Below, one piece after another: positions 1-9,776 of a stretch of DNA of 64,000 nucleotides. Numbering within the stretch: the first letter of the stretch is position 1; every line of letters begins with the position of its first letter. The stretch spans positions 248,001 through 312,000 of the forward strand of contig JAAFIP010000005.1 in NCBI GenBank assembly GCA_013297865.1, written 5' to 3'. The position numbers and the translations under genes are program-made. Under the pieces are notes generated by a model, which was not told where the DNA came from, searched no databases, and saw nothing but the letters and a program-made list of their open reading frames with translations. Source of the DNA: Polaromonas sp. (lineage in GTDB: Bacteria; Pseudomonadota; Gammaproteobacteria; Burkholderiales; Burkholderiaceae_C).

Positions 1-1594
<1,594 letters not shown>

Positions 1595-1680
1595 CGTTCA
1601 TCTCCTCAGATCGCCTCCCCATGGCAGGTGGGTGACCTCGGCCCTGGGGAAGCAATGGGCCGGATTACCTTGGAAACTTG

Positions 1681-1989
1681 TCAACCTCGTCGCATGATCA
1701 GCACCAGCATCAACATCGACAGCACAAAACTGATCCAGATCGACGGCTCGCTGCCCAGCGACAGCCAGGCCATCAGCTTGCCGCTCAGGCCAATAAAGGC
1801 CAGGTTGATATAGGCCGCCGTCAGCAGACCAATGAACAGCCGGTCACCGCGCGTGGTCTCCAGCGGCAGAAAGCCCTTGCGCAGCGTGGTGGGCGACTTG
1901 CGCTCCCACACGGTCATGACCACCAGCATCAGCACAATGCAGGTGAAGAAAACTGCAACAGGTGTGGTCCAGGCCATCCATCGAAACAT
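1681..1989 (-). CDS. glpU: Small membrane protein of glycerol ABC transporter (DUF2160)
   Basis: This 102-residue protein has three predicted membrane spans (about 5-26, 49-75 and 83-99) separated by a basic loop. It matches the DUF2160 proteins found between the permease and the binding protein in GlpSTPQUV operons. Its function is unknown; the position suggests an accessory subunit of the transporter. It lies 26 bp downstream of glpQ and is clearly co-transcribed. Confidence 0.8.
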   Translation of the reverse strand: MFRWMAWTTPVAVFFTCIVLMLVVMTVWERKSPTTLRKGFLPLETTRGDRLFIGLLTAAYINLAFIGLSGKLMAWLSLGSEPSIWISFVLSMLMLVLIMRRG

Positions 1990-2015
1990 GCGGTGCTCCT
2001 AATGTGTGGGGTGCT

Positions 2016-2828
2016 TCATACGCGGCCCATCGCAAAGCCCTTGGCGATGTAGTTGCGCACAAACCAGATCACGATCGCGCCGGGCACAATCGTCAGCACC
2101 CCGGCAGCCGCCAGCGTGGCCCAGTCCATGCCCGAGGCCGATACCGTGCGCGTCATGGTGGCCACAATCGGCTTGGCGTTGACACTGGTGAGGGTGCGCG
2201 CCAGCAGCAGCTCCACCCAACTGAACATGAAGCAGAAAAACGCAGCCACGCCGACACCAGCCTTAATCAGGGGCAAAAAGATCGTGATGAAAAACCGGGG
2301 GAATGAATAGCCGTCGATATAGGCGGTCTCGTCAATCTCGCGCGGAATGCCGCTCATGAAGCCTTCCAGAATCCATACCGCCAGCGGCACGTTAAACAGC
2401 AGGTGCGCCAGGGCCACGGCCAGGTGCGTGTCCATCAAGCCCACTGTGGTGTAGAGCTGGAAGAAGGGTAGCAAAAAGACCGCCGGTGGCGTCATGCGGT
2501 TGGTCAACAGCCAAAAGAACACATGCTTGTCGCCCAGAAAGCTGTAGCGCGAGAAGGCATACGCTGCAGGCAATGCCACGGTAATAGAGATCACCGTGTT
2601 GATGGCCACATAGATCAGGCTGTTGATATAGCCCGAGTACCAAGAGGGATCGGTCAGAATGGTTCGGTAATTGGCCCAGGTGAACTGCTGCGGAAACAAC
2701 GAGAAGCTGGCCAGAATCTCGCTATTGGTCTTGAACGACATATTGACCATCCAGTAGATGGGCAAGAGTGCAAAGACCAGATAGGCGATCAGGAACAGGC
2801 TGCGTTTTTGGAACTTGGGCTTATGCAT
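2016..2828 (-). CDS. glpQ: Glycerol ABC transporter permease
   Basis: This 270-residue inner-membrane permease is of the MalG-like class. It has a first span at about 10-30, a further set of hydrophobic segments, and the cytoplasmic EAA loop at about 165-190 (E-T-A-Y-I-D-G then L-P-L-I-K-A-G), which contacts the ATPases. Its start overlaps the end of glpP by 8 bp, indicating translational coupling. It would pair with GlpP to form the glycerol channel. Do not confuse it with the E. coli glycerophosphodiesterase also called GlpQ. Confidence 0.88.
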   Translation of the reverse strand: MHKPKFQKRSLFLIAYLVFALLPIYWMVNMSFKTNSEILASFSLFPQQFTWANYRTILTDPSWYSGYINSLIYVAINTVISITVALPAAYAFSRYSFLGDKHVFFWLLTNRMTPPAVFLLPFFQLYTTVGLMDTHLAVALAHLLFNVPLAVWILEGFMSGIPREIDETAYIDGYSFPRFFITIFLPLIKAGVGVAAFFCFMFSWVELLLARTLTSVNAKPIVATMTRTVSASGMDWATLAAAGVLTIVPGAIVIWFVRNYIAKGFAMGRV

Positions 2829-3711
2829 GACCGCCCTCCTTTTCTGCGGTGCCCACGCGCTGCATCCAGTTGTAGAGGATGAAGCACAGCAGCAGGATGA
2901 TCAAAAAGTAGATCAGTGAAAATGCCGCTGCAGGCCCTAGGTCAAACTGCCCGACGGCCTTTTGCGTCAAAAACTGCGACAGGAAGGTGGTGGAGTTGCC
3001 CGGCCCTCCGCCGGTGAGCACGAATGGCTCGGTATAGATCATGAAGCTGTCCATAAAGCGCAGCAACACCGCGATCATCAGCACGCCGCGCATCTTGGGC
3101 AGCTGCACATACCAAAACACCGCCCACTTGCTGGCACCGTCAATGCTTGCGGCCTGGTAGTACGCATCAGGGATCGAGCGCAGGCCCGCATAGCCCAGCA
3201 GGGCCACCAGCGGCGTCCAGTGCCACACATCCATCAGCAGCACCGTGGCCCAGGCATGGGCCGCATTGCCGGTGTAGCTGTAGTTGATGCCCAGGCCCTG
3301 CAGGGCCGCACCCATCAGGCCAATATCGGCCCGGCCAAAAATCTGCCAGATGGTGCCCACCACGTTCCACGGAATCAGCAGTGACAGGGCCACAATCACC
3401 AGCACCACCGAGGCCTTCCAGCCCTGCGCAGGCATGGACAGAGCCAGCAAAATCCCCAAGGGGATTTCCACCGCCAGCACCGCCAGCGAAAACGTCATCT
3501 GGCGCAGCAAGGCGCCATGCAGCTCTTCGTCGCGCATCACTTTGGCAAACCATTCAGTGCCCACAAAAATGCGCCGCTCGGGTGAAATGATGTCCTGCAC
3601 TGAATAGTTCACCACCGTCATCAGCGGCAAAATCGCAGAGAAGGCCACACACAGCAGCACCGGCAAAATCAGAAACCAGGCCTTCTGGTTGATCGGTTTG
3701 GTGGTGCTCAT
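2821..3711 (-). CDS. glpP: Glycerol ABC transporter permease
   Basis: This 296-residue permease is of the MalF-like class. The start ATG at 3711 was chosen because it overlaps the glpT stop in an ATGA arrangement; a longer open frame upstream only re-reads glpT. The protein begins MSTTKPINQKAWF and has a first span at about 11-32. Its EAA loop is visible as Q-A-A-S-I-D-G-A followed by L-P-K-M-R-G. It forms the transmembrane heterodimer with GlpQ. Confidence 0.88.
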   Translation of the reverse strand: MSTTKPINQKAWFLILPVLLCVAFSAILPLMTVVNYSVQDIISPERRIFVGTEWFAKVMRDEELHGALLRQMTFSLAVLAVEIPLGILLALSMPAQGWKASVVLVIVALSLLIPWNVVGTIWQIFGRADIGLMGAALQGLGINYSYTGNAAHAWATVLLMDVWHWTPLVALLGYAGLRSIPDAYYQAASIDGASKWAVFWYVQLPKMRGVLMIAVLLRFMDSFMIYTEPFVLTGGGPGNSTTFLSQFLTQKAVGQFDLGPAAAFSLIYFLIILLLCFILYNWMQRVGTAEKEGGHA

Positions 3712-4784
3712 GGCACGATCTCCTCGTTGCGGTAGATGCACGAGTGCGCGCCCAGCACCTGCAGCCACACCGTGTTGCCCACCGCATGCTGGGCCGCGTT
3801 GGAAGGCAGGCGGGCCTTGACCATCTGGCTTGCTGCGGTGGCGGTCAAAATGACATGCGTTCCAACATCTTGGATCTGCGACACCTTCATGGGCAGCGCG
3901 CCGGGGCTCTGCGCTGCAGCGATCTGTACATACTCTGGCCGGATGCCCAGCTTCACGTTGCCATCGGGCATCGAACGGCCTGCGGGCAGGGCCAGCTTGT
4001 GCCCGGCCACATGCAGCACGTCCATCACCACCTCGCCGGGCAGAAAGTTCATGCCCGGTGAGCCGATGAAGTGGCCCACAAAGGTATGGCTGGGCCGCTC
4101 AAACAGGTCAGCGGCACTGCCCATCTGCACGGCGCGCCCGCGCGTCATCACCACCACCTGCTGCGCAAAGGTCAGCGCCTCGATCTGGTCATGGGTCACA
4201 TAAATCAGTGTCAGCTTGAGCTCATGGTGGATCTGCTTGAGCTTGCGGCGCAGCTGCCATTTGAGGTGCGGGTCAATCACCGTGAGCGGCTCATCAAACA
4301 GCACTGCCGAAACATCGGGGCGCACCAGGCCACGCCCCAGAGATATTTTCTGTTTGGCATCAGCAGCCAAACCTGCTGCGCGCTGGTTGAGCTGGCCACT
4401 GAGCTCCAGCATCTCGGCGATTTCGCCGACACGCTGGTTGATCTGTTCTTTGGGCACGTTGCGGTTGCGCAGCGGAAAAGCCAGGTTGTCAAACACCGTC
4501 ATGGTGTCGTAGATCACCGGGAACTGAAACACCTGGGCGATGTTGCGCTGCTGCGGTGTGGCCTGCGTCATGTCCTTGCCATCAAAGCGCACCGTGCCGC
4601 GCGAGGGCGTGACCAGGCCTGACATGATGTTGAGCAGGGTGGTTTTGCCGCAGCCCGAGGGGCCCAGCAGCGCATAGGCGCCGCCATCGTTGAAGGTCAT
4701 CTTCAACGGTAGCAGGGCATAGTCGCTGTCTTGCTGCGGGTTGCGCCCATAGGCGTGGGCCAGATCGAGTTCGATGCGTGCCAT
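3708..4784 (-). CDS. glpT: Glycerol ABC transporter ATP-binding protein with degenerate signature motif
   Basis: This 358-residue nucleotide-binding subunit resembles MalK/UgpC. Walker A is GPSGCGKT at 41-48, the Q-loop is near 87, Walker B ends in DE at 164-165 and the H-loop His is at 198. The ABC signature, normally LSGGQ, reads LAADA at 139-143. A C-terminal OB-like regulatory region follows after about residue 240. It starts directly after the glpS stop. Its intact H-loop and broken signature are complementary to GlpS, so the pair should have one catalytic and one degenerate ATP site. The symbol follows the rhizobial operon, not the E. coli glycerol-3-phosphate antiporter. Confidence 0.88.
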   Translation of the reverse strand: MARIELDLAHAYGRNPQQDSDYALLPLKMTFNDGGAYALLGPSGCGKTTLLNIMSGLVTPSRGTVRFDGKDMTQATPQQRNIAQVFQFPVIYDTMTVFDNLAFPLRNRNVPKEQINQRVGEIAEMLELSGQLNQRAAGLAADAKQKISLGRGLVRPDVSAVLFDEPLTVIDPHLKWQLRRKLKQIHHELKLTLIYVTHDQIEALTFAQQVVVMTRGRAVQMGSAADLFERPSHTFVGHFIGSPGMNFLPGEVVMDVLHVAGHKLALPAGRSMPDGNVKLGIRPEYVQIAAAQSPGALPMKVSQIQDVGTHVILTATAASQMVKARLPSNAAQHAVGNTVWLQVLGAHSCIYRNEEIVP

Positions 4785-5858
4785 CTAGTAGCCCCCCGCG
4801 CGCTGGGGTGCCAGCAGGAGCTGGCCCTGGGCATCAAACAGATAGGCCTGCTCAACCGTGAAGTACAGGGTGATCTGCGCGCCCAGATCAAAATAATGCA
4901 CACCGGTCAGCTGGGCTACCAGCTCGCCCACCACCGTCTCCACATGCACGAAGGTGTCCGAGCCGGAAATCTCGGCCAGCTCCACCGTGCCGGCCAGGGG
5001 CACATCACCGGGCTTGGGCGTCACACCCAGCGCACTGGCGCGCAGGCCCACGGTCAGCTGCTGCGTGGCGCCTGCGGGCAGGCCGACCGACAGCAGTGGC
5101 CCACGCTCCAGCTGCACGCCGCCCGGGGCCAGGCTGGCGGCGATCAGGTTCATCGGCGGGTCACTGAAAGCGCGCGCCACACGCAGCGACTGGGGCCGGT
5201 GGAACACTTCGGCCGTGGGCCCATATTGCAGCAGCTCGCCAGCGTCCATCACTGCCGTGTAGCCGCCCAGCAGCAAGGCCTCGCCTGGCTCGGTGGTGGC
5301 ATAGATGACGGTGGAGTCGCCCGCGGCGAACAGCTCGCTGAGCTCCTGGCGCAGCTCTTCGCGCAGCTTGTAGTCCAGATTGACCAGCGGTTCGTCCAGC
5401 AGCATCAGGGGCGCGCCCTTGGCCAGGGCGCGGGCCAGCGCCACACGCTGCTGCTGCCCGCCCGACAGTTGGGCAGGGTAGCGGTCCAGAAACATTTCGA
5501 TATGCAGTTTTTTGGCCAGGGCCTGCACACGCTGTTGAATATTTTTTTCGCCGCGCAGCTTCAAGGGTGAAGCGATGTTGTCGCGCACAGTGAGCGAGGG
5601 GTAGTTGATGAACTGCTGGTAGACCATGGCCACATCACGCTGGCGCACGCTCTTGCCCGCCACGTTCTGGCCGTCCACCATCACGCGGCCAGTAGTGGGT
5701 GTGTCCAGGCCCGCCATGATGCGCATCAAGCTGGTCTTGCCCGCCTGGGTGGCACCCAGCAAGACCGTAACCGCACCACTGCGCGGGGCCAAGTCCAGGC
5801 CATAAAGCCAGGTCTGCGGACCCACTTTTTTGCTCACTGCATCCAGATTAAGCTGCAT
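4785..5858 (-). CDS. glpS: Glycerol ABC transporter ATP-binding protein lacking the H-loop histidine
   Basis: This 357-residue ATPase is the first gene of the minus-strand transporter operon. Walker A is GATQAGKT at 35-42, the signature LSGGQ is at 131-135 and Walker B has DE at 155-156. The switch histidine expected in the H-loop is replaced: the stretch reads I-Y-A-T-T-E-P near 185-191, with Thr189 in the His position. The C-terminal third is a MalK-type regulatory region. It diverges from glpR across a 162-bp intergenic region that holds candidate operators. Confidence 0.88.
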   Translation of the reverse strand: MQLNLDAVSKKVGPQTWLYGLDLAPRSGAVTVLLGATQAGKTSLMRIMAGLDTPTTGRVMVDGQNVAGKSVRQRDVAMVYQQFINYPSLTVRDNIASPLKLRGEKNIQQRVQALAKKLHIEMFLDRYPAQLSGGQQQRVALARALAKGAPLMLLDEPLVNLDYKLREELRQELSELFAAGDSTVIYATTEPGEALLLGGYTAVMDAGELLQYGPTAEVFHRPQSLRVARAFSDPPMNLIAASLAPGGVQLERGPLLSVGLPAGATQQLTVGLRASALGVTPKPGDVPLAGTVELAEISGSDTFVHVETVVGELVAQLTGVHYFDLGAQITLYFTVEQAYLFDAQGQLLLAPQRAGGY

Positions 5859-5922
5859 TCATAAGCCTTTACGACTGTAGTTCTTGGGGTGTATGCCCCA
5901 CCTCGTCCTGAAACCATTGTTC

Positions 5923-5980
5923 TTCGTTATGATTCTTTTAATCTTTGGTATTTACCCTTAAGTGTTCGTTTTGTTTCGTT
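5923..5980. promoter_or_regulatory. Candidate GlpR operator half-sites in the glpS/glpR divergent region
   Basis: The AT-rich gap between glpS and glpR carries three direct copies of TTCGTT at 5923-5928, 5965-5970 and 5975-5980, two of them extended to TTCGTT-N-TGA. The second and third are exactly 10 bp apart and the first is 42 bp upstream, so all lie on roughly one helix face. DeoR-family glycerol repressors recognise short TTCG-containing sites, so these are plausible GlpR half-sites controlling both directions. A five-bp hairpin (TGGGG/CCCCA, 5885-5900) lies nearer glpS. Binding is inferred only. Confidence 0.4.
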
Positions 5981-6020
5981 TTGATGCATATTTCCTGTTT
6001 TTTACCTTCAAAATAAGAAC

Positions 6021-6806
6021 ATGAGCGCAAATCCAAGACAACTGACCTTGCTGCGCGTCGTCCGAGCCGAAGGCTCGGCCACGGTGGAGCACCTGGCCGA
6101 CAAACTGGGTGTGACCCTGCAAACCGTGCGCCGCGATGTGCAGCGTCTGGCCGATGAGGGCCTGCTCGCACGCTTTCATGGCGGCGTGCGCGTGCCGGGC
6201 TCAACGGTAGAGAACATCGCTCACCAGCAGCGTGAAAACCTCAACGCCCTGGGCAAGGCGCGCATTGCGCGCAGCGTGGCGCAGGCCGTGCCCCACGGCT
6301 GTTCGCTGGTGCTCAATATCGGCACCACCACCGAAGCCATTGCCAAAGCGCTGCTGCACCACGAGGGGCTGCGCGTGATCACCAACAATCTGAACGTGGC
6401 CAGCATCCTGAGCGCCAATGACAAAAGCGAAGTGATTGTGGTGGGCGGCGTAGTGCGCGGGCGTGACAGGGGCATCGTGGGCGAGGCGGCGGTGGATTTC
6501 ATCCGCCAGTTCAAGGTGGACATTGCGGTGATTGGCATCTCGGGCATTGAGGCCGATGGCACCCTGCGCGACTATGACTACCGCGAGGTCAAGGTGTCGC
6601 AAACCATCATCGCCCATGCGCGCGAGGTCTGGCTGGCCGCCGACAGCAGCAAGTTCAACCGCCCGGCAATGGTGGAGGTGGCCAATCTGTCGCAGATCGA
6701 TCGCCTGTTCACCGACGCTGCGCCGCCCGAGCCCTTCCCTGCGTTGCTGGAGCAGGCGCAGGTGCGCTACGATGTGTCACTGCCGCAAGAGACGGCGTTT
6801 TACTGA
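6021..6806 (+). CDS. glpR: DeoR-family glycerol regulon repressor
   Basis: This 261-residue regulator has an N-terminal winged helix-turn-helix (about 4-58, with the recognition stretch V-T-L-Q-T-V-R-R-D-V) and a C-terminal DeoRC sugar-phosphate sensing domain (about 75-235). It is 12 bp upstream of glpK and divergent from glpSTPQUV, the usual place for a repressor relieved by glycerol-3-phosphate. It is expected to bind the TTCGTT repeats upstream of its own start. Confidence 0.9.
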   Translation: MSANPRQLTLLRVVRAEGSATVEHLADKLGVTLQTVRRDVQRLADEGLLARFHGGVRVPGSTVENIAHQQRENLNALGKARIARSVAQAVPHGCSLVLNIGTTTEAIAKALLHHEGLRVITNNLNVASILSANDKSEVIVVGGVVRGRDRGIVGEAAVDFIRQFKVDIAVIGISGIEADGTLRDYDYREVKVSQTIIAHAREVWLAADSSKFNRPAMVEVANLSQIDRLFTDAAPPEPFPALLEQAQVRYDVSLPQETAFY

Positions 6807-6818
6807 TAAAAATTACCC

Positions 6819-8312
6819 ATGACCTACCTGCTTGCACTTGACCAAGGCACCTCCAGCTCACGCAGCATCGTCTTCAACGCCGCAGGCGAAGTTATCGCGA
6901 TGGCACAGAAAGAGCTGACGCAAATCTACCCCCAGCCCGGCTGGGTAGAGCATGACCCCCTGGAGATCTGGCGCACCCAGCTGGCCACCGCGCGCGATGC
7001 GCTGGCCCAGGCCGGCATCACGGCGGCCCAGGTCAATGCCATCGGCATCACCAACCAGCGCGAAACCACCGTGGTCTGGAACCGCAAGACCGGCTTGCCC
7101 ATCCACCACGCCATCGTCTGGCAAGACCGGCGGGCCGAGCCTACCTGCGCACAGCTGCGAGAGCGCGGTCTGGCTGATGTGATCCAGCGCAAAACCGGCT
7201 TGCTGGTGGACGCTTATTTCTCGAGCACCAAGCTCAAATGGCTGCTGGACAACGTGCCGCTGGCGCGCCAGCAAGCCGCCAACGGCGAGCTGGCCTTTGG
7301 CACCGTGGACAGCTGGCTGCTGTGGCAGCTGACCGGCGGCGCCGTGCATGCCACCGATGTGAGCAATGCGTCGCGCACCATGCTGTTTAACGTGCACACC
7401 AACCAGTGGGATGCCGAGCTGCTGAGCGCCTTGGACATCCCCGCCAATATGCTGCCTGCGGTCAAGCCATCGAGCGCGCACTTTGGCGAACTGCTGCCAG
7501 ACCTGCTGGGGCACGCCATCCCGATTGGTGGTGTAGCGGGCGACCAGCAAAGCGCCCTGTTCGGCCAGGCCTGCTTCAAGGCCGGTATGGTAAAAAACAC
7601 CTATGGCACGGGCTGCTTCATGCTGATGCACACAGGCGGTAAATTCCAGACCTCCACCAACGGCCTGATCACCACCAGCGCCGCGCAGGCCAGCGTACAG
7701 CCGGAGTTTGCGATGGAAGGCAGTGTGTTTGTGGGTGGCGCGGTGGTGCAGTGGCTGCGCGATGGCCTGCATGCGATCCAGGGCAGTGGCGAGGTGCAGG
7801 CGCTGGCGCAAAGCGTGCCCGACTCGGGCGGCGTGATGATGGTGCCCGCCTTCACGGGCCTGGGCGCGCCCTATTGGAAGCCCGAGGCACGCGGCACGAT
7901 CACCGGCCTCACGCGCGGCAGCACCGTGGCGCATATCGCCCGCGCCGCGCTGGAGAGCATCGCCTACCAAAGCGCCGCCCTGCTGCTGGCCATGGGCCGC
8001 GACGCCGTAGCCGCTGGTGGCGCAGCAGTAGCTGAGCTACGGGTAGACGGCGGAGCCTGCGTGAACGACTTGCTGATGCAGTTCCAGGCAGACCTGCTGG
8101 GCATCCCGGTGGTCCGGCCGGCGATTACCGAGACCACGGCTTTGGGCGCAGCATATCTGGCTGGCCTGTCTACCGGGGTGTATAAAAGCACCGATGAATT
8201 GTCCCATCTATGGCGCGCCGAGCGCCGCTTTGTACCCACGCTAGACAGGGCACGGGCCAAAGAGCTGATGGAGCGCTGGGAGCATGCGGTGCGGCAAGCC
8301 TGCAGTCCCTGA
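6819..8312 (+). CDS. glpK: Glycerol kinase
   Basis: This full-length 497-residue FGGY-family kinase makes sn-glycerol-3-phosphate from glycerol and ATP in the cytoplasm. The N-terminal phosphate-binding motif L-D-Q-G-T-S-S-S-R is at about 7-15. The central I-T-N-Q-R-E-T-T and W-Q-D-R-R segments and the C-terminal adenosine motif D-G-G-A-C-V-N-D are all present. It follows glpR after 12 bp and completes the uptake and phosphorylation module. No glpD is seen in the window. Its stop codon lies inside the first unit of an 8-bp tandem repeat. Confidence 0.97.
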   Translation: MTYLLALDQGTSSSRSIVFNAAGEVIAMAQKELTQIYPQPGWVEHDPLEIWRTQLATARDALAQAGITAAQVNAIGITNQRETTVVWNRKTGLPIHHAIVWQDRRAEPTCAQLRERGLADVIQRKTGLLVDAYFSSTKLKWLLDNVPLARQQAANGELAFGTVDSWLLWQLTGGAVHATDVSNASRTMLFNVHTNQWDAELLSALDIPANMLPAVKPSSAHFGELLPDLLGHAIPIGGVAGDQQSALFGQACFKAGMVKNTYGTGCFMLMHTGGKFQTSTNGLITTSAAQASVQPEFAMEGSVFVGGAVVQWLRDGLHAIQGSGEVQALAQSVPDSGGVMMVPAFTGLGAPYWKPEARGTITGLTRGSTVAHIARAALESIAYQSAALLLAMGRDAVAAGGAAVAELRVDGGACVNDLLMQFQADLLGIPVVRPAITETTALGAAYLAGLSTGVYKSTDELSHLWRAERRFVPTLDRARAKELMERWEHAVRQACSP

Positions 8313-8358
8313 GTGTTTGAGTCTTTGAGTCTTTGAGTCTTTGAGTCTTTGAGTCTTT
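8311..8358 (+). repeat. 8-bp tandem repeat (GAGTCTTT, six units)
   Basis: One variant unit (GAGTGTTT) is followed by five perfect GAGTCTTT units, starting inside the glpK stop codon. Copy-number change here would leave GlpK intact but would alter the 3' untranslated region. The tract is a likely strand-slippage site. Confidence 0.9.
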
Positions 8359-8567
8359 GAAGATGTCGCTCGACGTGGGTTGGCTGGCGGCAGCTCGGGA
8401 ACTTGGGCTGCAAAAATCTTACGAAAACACGCGATCACCTTGGTAGCGATCTGGAGTGGGTCCCCGCGCCTTTCTCCAGATTTTTCATCCCAAGCACGCC
8501 GAACTACCGCTGAACGGGTATTGTGCCGCGCTGTGGTGCGCAAAGGGGTCACAATTTTCAGCTGTTT

Positions 8568-8617
8568 AGCCCTCCAGACCAATAGAATTTAGCGGGGGCA
8601 GCTATATTTTTAGTAGC
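8568..8617 (+). repeat. Short dispersed repeat, copy 1
   Basis: This is a member of the window-wide family: a left GGCC-type dyad, then AATAGAAT, a GCGGGGGCAGC core, and a right GCTAT...TAGC stem. The copy is slightly diverged (TTTAGCGGGGG instead of TRTCGCGGG). Confidence 0.75.
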
Positions 8618-8931
8618 ATTTCACTCTCAATACACTACCAAACTTTCCTCAGCGCGGGCGCAATTGCGTCACACATCGTCACCCCATTACCATCCCGCAC
8701 TCTGCCCGCACAACAAGGAGCGAGCTCCTGCCAGCAAGCGGTGATGGAGCGTGGTCGTGATGCAAAAACTGGAGAAAGGCGCGCGGTACAAAAATCGGTA
8801 GCGCTACTCACGATGCTCGTGCGTGTTTTCGTAAGTTTTTGACAGCGCGACTTCCTCCATCGCCGCAACGTGACCAAGCCAGAAGCGTGACCCCAAGCCA
8901 ACGAAGCACAGCATGAAGAGAGTACGCAAAC

Positions 8932-8984
8932 GCTATAAATAATATAGCTGCCCCCGCGATATTCTATTGGCCTGTAGGCCAATA
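8932..8984 (-). repeat. Short dispersed repeat, copy 2 (inverted relative to copy 1)
   Basis: Read on the minus strand this is the most complete copy. It has a left palindrome TTGGCCTACAGGCCAA, then TAGAATATCGCGGG, GGCAGC, and a right stem GCTAT/ATAGC. With copy 1 it brackets a roughly 310-bp segment in inverted orientation. Confidence 0.85.
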
Positions 8985-8995
8985 AGGCTTATAAA

Positions 8996-9610
8996 TCAAG
9001 CCGGTTTGGTATCAATAAAGCTCTGGCGCAGGGCCAGTTTGTCGTCCAGCTTGGCCAGGTTGGGGTAGTCAGCGCGCCAGCTGATTTGCGGGAAGCGGAA
9101 GTCCAGATAGCCCAGCACGCAGCCCACGGCAATGTCGGCCAGGCTGAAATGGATGCCTGCGCAATAGGCTTTTTCGCCCAAGCCCTGGCTGATGGCTTTG
9201 AGACTGGTGTGGATTTTGCCCATCTGGCGCTCGATCCAGGCCTGGCTGCGCTGCTCGGTGCTGCGGCCGGGCCAGGTGGCCTCCAGGCGCGCCAGGATGG
9301 CGGCGTCCAGCACGCCGTCGGCCAGCGCCTCCCAGGTTTTGACCTCGGCGCGCTCGCGGCCGGTGGACGGAATCAGCTTGCCCACCGGGGACAGGGTGTC
9401 GATGTATTCGACGATCACGCGCGAATCGAACAGCGCTTCGCCGCCCTCCATCACCAGACAGGGCACTTTGCCCAGCGGGTTGGCCTGGCTGATGGTGGTG
9501 GTGGCCGACCAGACGTCTTCGGCGACAAACTGAAAATCGAGTTTTTTCTCTGCCATCACGATACGCACTTTGCGTGCGTACGGGCTGGTGACTGCGCCGA
9601 TGAGTTTCAT
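8996..9610 (-). CDS. Glutathione S-transferase family protein
   Basis: This 204-residue cytosolic protein has an N-terminal thioredoxin-like domain. It begins MKLIGAVTSPYARKVR, with the catalytic-region Ser/Tyr at about 9-11, and has the cis-Pro stretch G-K-V-P-C-L followed by E-A-L-F-D-S-R-V-I for glutathione binding (about 48-66). An all-helical C-terminal domain starts near 90. It resembles the YibF-type group. It is a single gene with no operon partners and its substrate cannot be told. Confidence 0.85.
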   Translation of the reverse strand: MKLIGAVTSPYARKVRIVMAEKKLDFQFVAEDVWSATTTISQANPLGKVPCLVMEGGEALFDSRVIVEYIDTLSPVGKLIPSTGRERAEVKTWEALADGVLDAAILARLEATWPGRSTEQRSQAWIERQMGKIHTSLKAISQGLGEKAYCAGIHFSLADIAVGCVLGYLDFRFPQISWRADYPNLAKLDDKLALRQSFIDTKPA

Positions 9611-9776
9611 AGGGTCGGTTTCTTTAGATGAATGTGTGTACTTTGGCTGGATTTTAGGCGATGAAGGCTTTGCCTAACCCTATGAAGACGATACATAATG
9701 CAGCACATTTAATTACAAAGCAGCTTTACGGGCCAGCCGCAGGCCCAAAATGCCGCCTGTTTCAGGAAAATAGCCC

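Larger units (their letters stand above)
8359..8995. other. Gene-free repeat-rich interval between glpK and the GST gene
   Basis: I find no supportable coding sequence in these roughly 640 bp. The interval holds two inverted copies of the short dispersed repeat (8568-8617 and 8932-8984). It also holds an imperfect inverted pair of about 100 bp (roughly 8410-8510 against 8745-8855), in which the words TTACGAAAACACG and CGCCTTTCTCCAG recur in opposite orientation. It looks like decayed repeat insertions. A minus-strand open frame at 8635-8982 is compositionally odd, overlaps the repeat and is not called. Confidence 0.7.

Noticed and set aside
8635-8982. Minus-strand frame of 115 codons in the glpK-GST gap
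   Set aside because: It begins inside a dispersed repeat, has odd composition and no ribosome site or family features.
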